A DNA stretch of 64,000 nt from Mangrovibacterium marinum (lineage in GTDB: Bacteria > Bacteroidota > Bacteroidia > Bacteroidales > Prolixibacteraceae): NCBI RefSeq assembly GCF_003046625.1, contig NZ_QAAD01000003.1:62001-126000 (forward strand). Reading direction: 5' to 3'. Shown here one piece after another: positions 7,222-15,375 of this stretch. Below the pieces are notes generated by a model. It did no database searches. It was given only the letters and a program-made list of their open reading frames with translations, and was not told where the DNA came from. A program made the position numbers and the translations under genes. How positions within the stretch are numbered: the stretch's first letter is position 1; each line of letters begins with the position of its first letter.

Positions 7222-7960
7222 CTGAGTCAAACGGAAAGCTTCGTGCAATTCCGGAGGTATGCTATTTGGGGTAGATTAACGACGACAGTGGGAAAAATCC
7301 AGTTGTCATGGGTTCCCGGTATCGTAGTTGTCTCAGGTTGTCGGGTTTTCCCGTTGTCGTCGTTGTCACAGGTTGTCGGGTCGTCATCCAACAGATAGCA
7401 TCAGAGGCTCTTGAACAAACAGCAGTGTGAAGTCCTGGCATTCATCGGATTTCACTTAATAGACCCGTATTTCGCAGTAACTCTCCCCTTAATTGAACCA
7501 ATCCTGGCAGATTAATTTAATTCTGGCCCCTCTCTGCGCACAGAGCGGGGCGCCCCTAAGCAGCTGGTAGATTGCAAAAAGGCCATCACCGAGCAAGAAT
7601 AGGTTCGATCAATGCCAAAAAGTTGGAACCCGGTTGGCCTGGTTTTATCGAGACCGGAGTCGAACGAAAAGCTTCCTGCAATCCCGGAGGGATGCTATTT
7701 GGGTAGATTGCTGCTATGAGTGCGCAAAATTCCGTCCCGTACGGGACGGGAGAATCTTCCTGTCATCTTTTATACTACCCAAATTATACCGTTTTGAAGG
7801 CTAATTTATGCGCTGAAATAGGACCGTATAATGCCGATAGACTGAAAAAGGAGCATTGGAACGAAGTGATAGGATGCGACACTTTTGAAGCTAATCGGTA
7901 TATAATGGCTAAAGCCATTGCTAAAAAATGAAAACCCGTTCGGTAGGACAAGTTTGTCTT
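7222..7960 (+). repeat. Dispersed repeat family, copy A
   Basis: The whole 1-kb gap between the M49 gene and yidC is non-coding repeat. In + orientation it holds a short core fragment (GGAGGTATGCTATTTGGGG, 7254-7272), a GACAAC/GTTGTCG-rich stretch (about 7275-7385), a segment with CAGATAGCATCAGAGGCTCTTG and GTATTTCGCAGTAACTCTCC, a segment with CAGCTGGTAGATTGC, and the main core 7660-7960 with the palindrome CCGTCCCGTACGGGACGG (7732-7749). A 71-codon frame from 7716 to 7931 lies in the core; part of it is preserved in copies C and D, but I do not call it a gene. Nothing else is seen from 7038 to 7221. Confidence 0.85.
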
Positions 7961-8016
7961 TTTATCGCAAGTCGACGCGAAAAAAGCAGGCCCTAAATCG
8001 TTTACAAAACGACCAT

Positions 8017-8052
8017 AAAAACGAAGAGCCACCAGAAATGGCAGCTCTTCGT
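8017..8052 (-). terminator. yidC terminator
   Basis: On the minus strand a 13-pair stem (ACGAAGAGCTGCC with GGTGGCTCTTCGT, two G-T pairs) and a six-base loop are followed by TTTT, 22 bases past the yidC stop. Confidence 0.8.
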
Positions 8053-8074
8053 AATCATATCGTATAAACAACGC

Positions 8075-9991
8075 TTATTTCTTAGGCATCTGAACACCGC
8101 GTTCTTTTGCCATCTGCTCAATTCGTTGTTGGAATTTCGACTTTTTCACAGGCTTCTTCTTATTGGCGTGCAGCTGAGCGCGAATTTTTTCGTCGTCAAT
8201 CAACACCCGGAATAAGAACATCTGACCAATGGTGATCAGGTTGGCCAAAAAGTAGTAATAACTCAAACCTGCCGGATAACTATTCAGGATAAACAAGAAC
8301 ATGAGTGGCATAATATACATCATGGTTTGCATACCCGGCATGGCATTATTCGCACTCGATTGCGAGTTCAGTTTTGTTGAGATGATTGTCGTAATGGTCA
8401 TCAACAAACAGAACAGGCTGACGTGATCGCCATAAATCGGGATGCTGAAAGGCAAGTTCATAATCGAGTCGTACGACGATAAATCGGTCGCCCACAAGAA
8501 GCTCTCCTGACGCAATTCGATTGACGTTGGGAAGAAAAAGAACATGGCGAACAGGATCGGCATTTGCAACAACATGGGTAAACAGCCCCCCATTGGGTTC
8601 ACGCCGGCCTTTTTATACAAAGCCATTGTTGCCTGTTGTTTCTCCATGGGTTTATCCTTCCCGAACTTCTCGTTAATCTCGTCAACTTCCGGCTTCAAGG
8701 CACGCATTTTAGCTTGCGAGATATACGACTTATAGGTGAACGGGAACAAAATCATTTTGATGAACACGGTCAGCAACAGAATGATAACACCAAAATTACC
8801 AATAGAGTTGCGCAACAGATTAAACACCGGAATCACCAGATAACGGTTCACCCAGCGCAAAATTGAGTAACCCAGGTTTACCAGTCGGTCCAGTTCAATG
8901 TCGTATTGCTTGAGCGTGGTATAGTGGTTGGGCCCAAAATAAAACTGCATCCCAAAGTTCTGATCTTTGTACGGATCGTAAGGAATTGCAATGTCGGCAG
9001 CAAAATCGCCAACTTTATCCAAGCTGTTTTCGTCGTAGGTATATTTAACCTCTGCGGTGGGGAATGCCTCATCGGCAATAATGGTTGAGTTGAAGAACAA
9101 CTGCTTGAAGCTAATCCACTTCACCTTTGTTTTTAGCGACTCTTCGCTGGTTTTGGCGGGAGAAAGCTTATCAACTTCGTCCTCGAAGTAGCGGTAATTT
9201 ACCGAGGTATACCGATCTTCACCCATTTTCGACTTACGTTCCAGACGCGGTCCGGCGTAGGCCCAGCTAAAGTTCAGGAAGTTCACATTTTGTGCAATAA
9301 CATCTGATAAACCATCCGTCTTGATATCGAAATCAAGCATGAACGAGTTATGAGCCAACGTATAAACATACTGCAACGAACGGCCGTTTCCGGCATCCAA
9401 CATCATGCTGACCGATTTGGCTTCGCCCGGAAATTCTTCATTGTACTCCAGGTCACCTTCTTTTCCCTTTTTCACTTCCGGTCCGCCGGCTACAACATCA
9501 GTTGCCGAAGTTGAAGGTGTAAAATAGAGGTTATCGGTAACAATACTCCGGTTTTGCGAGAAGAAACTTAAGCCAAACTGATTATCGGGGCCGTTAAACA
9601 GCACCAACGGCTCGCCTTGGTAAGTTTTATAATTTTTCAGCTCTACTGAATAAATTTTACCCCCTTTGGTTGAAAGGGTCACTTTCATCAGGTTGTTTTC
9701 CAGGCAAACAAACTGTTCCTGGCCGGTTGCTCCTGCTGCGAAAGCTCCGTATTTATCCGTAGCGGCAGCTTCAGCCAAGGCCGTGTCGGCAGCAAACTCA
9801 GCCTGTTGCTTCTCGGCCAGCTCCTTGGCTCGGATTTGAGCTTCCTGCTGGCGTTGTGCTTCAACCTGTGCAATTGAATCCTGGCGCTGTTTAGCCGCTT
9901 CAATCTCCTCCTGCGACGGCTTGCTCAGGTAACTAAATCCGATCAGGATAGCTAGAATTAAAACTATCCCTGCAATCGTGTTCTTATCCAT
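8075..9991 (-). CDS. yidC: Membrane protein insertase YidC
   Basis: A 638-residue YidC/Oxa1 insertase that inserts and folds inner-membrane proteins, alone or with SecYEG. Residues 5-22 form the N-terminal membrane anchor (IAGIVLILAILIGFSYL). A large periplasmic domain of about 350 residues follows, then the conserved Oxa1 core with FGVIILLLTVFIKMILFPFTYKSY, the amphipathic stretch with MALYKKAGVNPMGGCLPMLLQMPIL, and the C-terminal helices. The tail is strongly basic (KKKPVKKSKFQQR), fitting ribosome contact. It begins 23 bases downstream of pyrG and is probably co-transcribed with it. Confidence 0.97.
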   Translation of the reverse strand: MDKNTIAGIVLILAILIGFSYLSKPSQEEIEAAKQRQDSIAQVEAQRQQEAQIRAKELAEKQQAEFAADTALAEAAATDKYGAFAAGATGQEQFVCLENNLMKVTLSTKGGKIYSVELKNYKTYQGEPLVLFNGPDNQFGLSFFSQNRSIVTDNLYFTPSTSATDVVAGGPEVKKGKEGDLEYNEEFPGEAKSVSMMLDAGNGRSLQYVYTLAHNSFMLDFDIKTDGLSDVIAQNVNFLNFSWAYAGPRLERKSKMGEDRYTSVNYRYFEDEVDKLSPAKTSEESLKTKVKWISFKQLFFNSTIIADEAFPTAEVKYTYDENSLDKVGDFAADIAIPYDPYKDQNFGMQFYFGPNHYTTLKQYDIELDRLVNLGYSILRWVNRYLVIPVFNLLRNSIGNFGVIILLLTVFIKMILFPFTYKSYISQAKMRALKPEVDEINEKFGKDKPMEKQQATMALYKKAGVNPMGGCLPMLLQMPILFAMFFFFPTSIELRQESFLWATDLSSYDSIMNLPFSIPIYGDHVSLFCLLMTITTIISTKLNSQSSANNAMPGMQTMMYIMPLMFLFILNSYPAGLSYYYFLANLITIGQMFLFRVLIDDEKIRAQLHANKKKPVKKSKFQQRIEQMAKERGVQMPKK

Positions 9992-10014
9992 AATGCTCGT
10001 TAATTTTCAAATAG

Positions 10015-11637
<1,623 letters not shown>

Positions 11638-11648
11638 CTAAAAGCGCA

Positions 11649-11683
11649 CAAATTTAAGCAATAAAACTTATTGCGCTAAAAAA
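11649..11683 (-). promoter_or_regulatory. pyrG promoter with spacer dyad
   Basis: Minus strand reads TAAATTTG (11649-11656), a perfect TAnnTTTG -7 element. Twenty bases upstream is a T-rich block (TTTTTTA, 11677-11683) at the -33 position. The spacer contains the perfect dyad GCAATAA-AAC-TTATTGC (11658-11674), which could be an operator. Confidence 0.55.
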
Positions 11684-11712
11684 TATGCATCTTATCGTAT
11701 GAATGTAGCATT

Positions 11713-11738
11713 AAAAAACCCGCTTTGCTAAGCGGGTT
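11713..11738 (-). terminator. DUF349 gene terminator
   Basis: Minus strand AACCCGCTTAGCAAAGCGGGTT followed by TTTT: a strong rho-independent terminator 14 bases after the DUF349 stop and upstream of the pyrG promoter, separating the two transcripts. Confidence 0.9.
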
Positions 11739-11751
11739 AAGTATTTAAGGT

Positions 11752-13800
11752 TTATTCTTCTTCGTCGGCCTGGTCAATTATCCGGATCTTTTCTTTCAGC
11801 ATTTCAATTTTTTCGATTGTTGCCTGAATTTTCTTATTGACATCTTCAATCAACGATTCGGCGTTCTTGGTGTTGGCAAAAAAGCCGACATTATTATTCA
11901 ATAAGGTCAGGTCATTCTCCAATTGTTTCATCCGGGTGATGTACTTATCGCGCTCGTGCCGCATTTTATTTTGTCCGCGCGGGCTCTCTGTAAAGTTCGA
12001 GACCTTGGTTTTAAATCGCAGCAAATCGCGTTTATGCTCGTCAATTCGAAGATGATCAAAATGCACATTAATCGCATTCCGAAATTCGTTCTGAATTTTG
12101 TCTTTCTCTTTAAAGGGCACATGACCGATTTCGGACCACTGTCGCTGAAAGTCCTTTATTTTTTCCAGGTCAGCATCCTCATCACCACTCAGCTGATAGG
12201 CTTTAACCTCGTCGACCAATGCCTTTTTAGCCTCCAGGTTTTCAAGCTGTTCATGATCAACCGTTGAATAATGCTCCGACTTTTGATCGAAGAAATAATC
12301 ACAGGCGGCACGGAATCGCTTCCAAACAGCATCGGACTGCTTACGTGGCACCGGACCTATTTCTTTCCACTTTTTCTGAATGCTGATAAACTCGTCGGTG
12401 GTCTTCTTCCAGTCAGTACTGTCCTTCAATGCTTCTGCCTGTACACACAAATCCAACTTCAGCTGAAGGTTATTCTGCTGAAGTTCCTTATTATGGGCAT
12501 AAAACTCGCGTTTGGCATCGAAAAACTGATCGCAAGCGCTTCGGAATCGCTCATAAATTTTATTATTGTCTTTTTTAGGAGCGTAACCAATTGTGCGCCA
12601 AACCTTCTGAAGCTGAATCAATTCTTTCGATTTATGATCCCACGCTTTGTGACTTTCGATTTCCGTGGATGCTATTTCTTCTGCTTTTTCGCAGAGTGCA
12701 ACTTTAGCATCCAGATTTTTCTTTTGTTCTTCCTTACGGCCTTCAAAGAATTCCTGATGTTTACGGTTAATTTTAGAAGTCGCCAACTTAAAACGATCCC
12801 ACAATTCATCCTTTTTATCGCGTGGAACCGGTCCTACCTCACGCCATTGTTCGTGATACTTCTGAAGAATATTAAAAGCTCTGGTCACGGAAGGCTCGAT
12901 CAAAAGCTCTTCAGCTTTTTCACAAAGACCGATCTTAATTTCCATATTTTTCTTCAGGTCCAAATCCCTCAATTCCTTATTTATCTTGATATAATCATAA
13001 AAATTCTCAACATGATGATGATAGGTTTCCCAAAGGTCTTTGAGTTTTGCCTGTGGCACCAAGCCAACATCGCGCCACTGCTGCTGCAAATCGCGAAACT
13101 CCTGAAAAGTCTTATTGATCGACTCTTTACGGTTCACCAACGATTTGATGTCTTCGATAATTTGATATTTAAGCTCCAGGTTTCTTTCCTTTTCTTCCTC
13201 CAGCTCCTTTGCTCTGCCATTACGCAAACGGCGGTATTCGCGAAGCAGGTTTCTTAAGTCATCTTCATAGGGAGCATTTCCGGGTTCATACTCCTCTTCA
13301 GCGCCTCCATCTTCCAAAAAGGCTGCCTTTTCCTTTTCAATATTGGCTTTGTGCTTTTTGTAGAAATTAATCTTAATACGATCAACCTCATCTTTGATAT
13401 CGTCATCGGGCTTCGAAGCCAACAGGTCGCGCAAAGCATTGATCAGCTCAACCTCGGTAAAGGTCGAATAATCAATTTTCCCTCTGGCAATAACCTCATT
13501 GGCCGTATCCTCATCCATTTCTTCCTCATCCTCCTCTTCATCCGAAGAATCATCGGTCGTTTCATCTTCAATTTCCGTATCCTGTTCGTCCTGCGACGAA
13601 GGGGTCGGCTCACCCGCATCGGCTTCGGTGTTTTTGTCGGCTTCCGGTGCAGCTTCGTCCTGATAAGACTCAGCAACCGGCTCAACAGAGGACTCTTCGC
13701 TCAGGGGTTGTGTACTGGGTGTTGACGTAGCAGCATCATCGGTTTGTTCCGGTGTTGCTTTAAACTCTTCATTTGAGTTGTTCAGATCTTTAGGCTCCAT
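11752..13800 (-). CDS. DUF349 repeat protein
   Basis: A 682-residue cytoplasmic protein. About the first 110 residues are acidic and low complexity (EEDEEEMDED and similar). The rest is a charged, helical, coiled-coil-like region with five DUF349 repeats, recognisable by EQWREVGPVPRDKKDELW, KVWRTIGYAPKKDNNKIY, KKWKEIGPVPRKQSDAVW and two more divergent copies (QQWRDVGLVPQAKLKDLW and RQWSEIGHVPFKEKDKIQ). DUF349 proteins are widespread in Bacteroidota and their role is not established as far as I know. It forms a single-gene unit with a terminator at 11713-11738. A 328-codon open frame on the opposite strand (12271-13257) is a shadow of the repeat composition. Confidence 0.93.
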   Translation of the reverse strand: MEPKDLNNSNEEFKATPEQTDDAATSTPSTQPLSEESSVEPVAESYQDEAAPEADKNTEADAGEPTPSSQDEQDTEIEDETTDDSSDEEEDEEEMDEDTANEVIARGKIDYSTFTEVELINALRDLLASKPDDDIKDEVDRIKINFYKKHKANIEKEKAAFLEDGGAEEEYEPGNAPYEDDLRNLLREYRRLRNGRAKELEEEKERNLELKYQIIEDIKSLVNRKESINKTFQEFRDLQQQWRDVGLVPQAKLKDLWETYHHHVENFYDYIKINKELRDLDLKKNMEIKIGLCEKAEELLIEPSVTRAFNILQKYHEQWREVGPVPRDKKDELWDRFKLATSKINRKHQEFFEGRKEEQKKNLDAKVALCEKAEEIASTEIESHKAWDHKSKELIQLQKVWRTIGYAPKKDNNKIYERFRSACDQFFDAKREFYAHNKELQQNNLQLKLDLCVQAEALKDSTDWKKTTDEFISIQKKWKEIGPVPRKQSDAVWKRFRAACDYFFDQKSEHYSTVDHEQLENLEAKKALVDEVKAYQLSGDEDADLEKIKDFQRQWSEIGHVPFKEKDKIQNEFRNAINVHFDHLRIDEHKRDLLRFKTKVSNFTESPRGQNKMRHERDKYITRMKQLENDLTLLNNNVGFFANTKNAESLIEDVNKKIQATIEKIEMLKEKIRIIDQADEEE

Positions 13801-13859
13801 ACGATACTATATTAGAATTACCGGGTAATTGTTCGGTTTCACAGGGTTCTTAAGTCCTA

Positions 13860-13867
13860 CGAAAGTA
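13860..13867 (-). promoter_or_regulatory. Possible DUF349 gene promoter (-7 box)
   Basis: Minus strand TACTTTCG matches TAnnTTTG at seven of eight positions, with GTTG about 20 bases upstream. The implied leader is about 50 bases. Confidence 0.35.
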
Positions 13868-13934
13868 TAATTTTCAGAAGGATTTCTCAACACAACAGGC
13901 CACTTATCCGAAACAAAACCCGAGCTTAAGATAC

Positions 13935-13964
13935 AAAAAAAGCCGCACCCACTAAGGATACGGC
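13935..13964 (-). terminator. hsp20 terminator
   Basis: Minus strand GCCGTATCC-TTAGT-GGGTGCGGC followed by TTTTTTT: nine pairs including two G-T wobbles, 26 bases after the Hsp20 stop. Confidence 0.85.
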
Positions 13965-13990
13965 CAACTCTTTTAATAATCGATTAAAGA

Positions 13991-14428
13991 TTATGCAATT
14001 TCAATATTTCGAACAATTGGCTTTTGCTCTTGCCTCTTCGGAAGTGTCAGTGTCAGGATCCCGTTTTCGAATGCTGCCTGAATCGCCTCCTGATCAATCT
14101 CATCGCTCAGCTTAAAGCGTTTTTCAAAATCTCTGTTTCTGAACTGAATACGTGACGATTTAACATCCGCATCCGACTCATTAGCCGCCTCAGCTCTCAC
14201 GACGAGCTCATTTTTATCGAGTACTATCTGAACCTGTTCTTTACGGAATCCGGCGATTTGCATTTCTGCTTTTATGAAATCCTCGTATTCGTAAACATTG
14301 ACCGGCGGCTGAAAACGAATTTCGTTTTTGGCGATACGATCCTGATGCGTACTATCGGCAAAAAGATCATTCAACAGACGATCGATTGCATAAAATCCGG
14401 AAACAGGGTTTGCAGTTACTAATTTCAT
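13991..14428 (-). CDS. Hsp20/alpha-crystallin small heat shock protein
   Basis: A 145-residue small heat shock protein, an ATP-independent holdase that binds unfolding proteins. The alpha-crystallin domain spans roughly residues 40-140 with PPVNVYEYEDFIKAEMQIAG, the FEKRFKLSDEID strand and the conserved AAFENGILTLTLPK signature. The start is set at 14428 (MKLVTANPVSG) rather than a Met 11 codons upstream because GGAGG lies eight bases before it (plus-strand 14437-14441), an unusually good Shine-Dalgarno for this genome. A spaced dyad at 14486-14514 upstream may be an operator. Single-gene unit, divergent from trmD. Confidence 0.95.
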   Translation of the reverse strand: MKLVTANPVSGFYAIDRLLNDLFADSTHQDRIAKNEIRFQPPVNVYEYEDFIKAEMQIAGFRKEQVQIVLDKNELVVRAEAANESDADVKSSRIQFRNRDFEKRFKLSDEIDQEAIQAAFENGILTLTLPKRQEQKPIVRNIEIA

Positions 14429-14485
14429 GGTTATGTCCTCCAAAATAAGTTTAATTTTCAATTATTGTTTTCTGAAGGACTTCTT

Positions 14486-14514
14486 TGCAACAGGCATTCC
14501 ATTTCCCTGTTGCA
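14486..14514. promoter_or_regulatory. Spaced dyad upstream of hsp20
   Basis: TGCAACAGG-N11-CCTGTTGCA, a perfect nine-base inverted repeat with an 11-base spacer, 58 bases upstream of the hsp20 start in the divergent hsp20/trmD region. It is not the CIRCE element. It could be a repressor site or a leader hairpin. Confidence 0.4.
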
Positions 14515-14654
14515 GTCATTTATTCCAGATAAACAGGCAACAACACTGCCATTATTTCCGAAATCAAACAAAGCACCAAGCCATCATGTCATCCTATGTA
14601 GATTTATCGATATCTAAATCCACAGAATTCTCTTCGCACATTCGCGATTCTTTT

Positions 14655-14662
14655 TACTTTTG
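14655..14662 (+). promoter_or_regulatory. trmD promoter (-7 box)
   Basis: TACTTTTG is a perfect TAnnTTTG element 17 bases before the trmD ATG. No good TTTG is seen at -33. The implied leader is about 10 bases. Confidence 0.5.
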
Positions 14663-14679
14663 CAGAAAATTTTTTGAGC

Positions 14680-15363
14680 ATGCGAATCGACATACTGACC
14701 GTTGTACCGGAATTATTGGAAAGCCCTTTTAATCACTCCATCCTGAAAAGAGCACAGGATGCAGGTGTTGTTGAAATTCACGTACACAACATCCGGGATT
14801 TTTCAACCGACAAACACCGGAAGGTTGACGACTATGCTTTTAGCGGCGGTGCAGGAATGGTCATGACCATACAACCCATCGAGGCCGCGATTAAGCACCT
14901 GAAAGCACAACGCGAATACGACGAAGTAATCTACACCAGCCCCGATGGCGAGCAATTCAACCAACGAATAGCCAACCATTGCTCGCTCTATAAGAACATC
15001 ATTATTTTGTGCGGACACTACAAAGGAGTGGATCAACGGGTTCGCGACCACCTGATTACCCGCGAAATATCGGTTGGCGATTTTGTGCTCACCGGAGGCG
15101 AACTGGCTGCCGCCATCATGGTTGATGCCATTGTACGTCTGATTCCGGGCGCCATGTCGGACGAAACATCCGCACTAACGGATTCGTTTCAGGACAACCT
15201 GCTGAGCCCGCCGGTATATACCCGTCCGGCCGACTACAATGGCTGGAAAGTACCCGACATCCTGCTCAGCGGGAACGACAAACAAGTAAACGAGTGGAAA
15301 GAGAAACAGGCTTGGGAACGCACCAAACGCCTGCGTCCCGACCTACTGGAAGGGCACGAATAA
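14680..15363 (+). CDS. trmD: tRNA (guanine37-N1)-methyltransferase
   Basis: A 227-residue TrmD, which uses S-adenosylmethionine to methylate G37 next to the anticodon and so prevents +1 frameshifting. It has the SPOUT trefoil-knot signatures: [11 protein letters not shown] near residue 50, [13 protein letters not shown], and [29 protein letters not shown], followed by [17 protein letters not shown] start it at the ATG at 14680 ([11 protein letters not shown]), matching the family N-terminus; two extra codons upstream would need a TTG start. It is monocistronic and convergent with the AddB-like gene, whose stop is 12 bases beyond. Confidence 0.97.
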   Translation: MRIDILTVVPELLESPFNHSILKRAQDAGVVEIHVHNIRDFSTDKHRKVDDYAFSGGAGMVMTIQPIEAAIKHLKAQREYDEVIYTSPDGEQFNQRIANHCSLYKNIIILCGHYKGVDQRVRDHLITREISVGDFVLTGGELAAAIMVDAIVRLIPGAMSDETSALTDSFQDNLLSPPVYTRPADYNGWKVPDILLSGNDKQVNEWKEKQAWERTKRLRPDLLEGHE

Positions 15364-15375
15364 AGCTTACGCCCA

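Noticed and set aside
7600-7640. tRNA-like GGTTCGATC stretch
   Set aside because: The same text belongs to the repeat module (copies C and D hold it as GATCGAACC) and no acceptor stem or anticodon arm can be drawn.
12271-13257. A 328-codon plus-strand frame opposite the DUF349 gene
   Set aside because: It is antisense to a highly repetitive, Lys/Glu-rich coding region that suppresses stops on the other strand; its translation is a random hydrophobic mix.
14674-14679. TTG start two codons upstream for trmD
   Set aside because: The ATG at 14680 gives the family N-terminus and fits the promoter box better.
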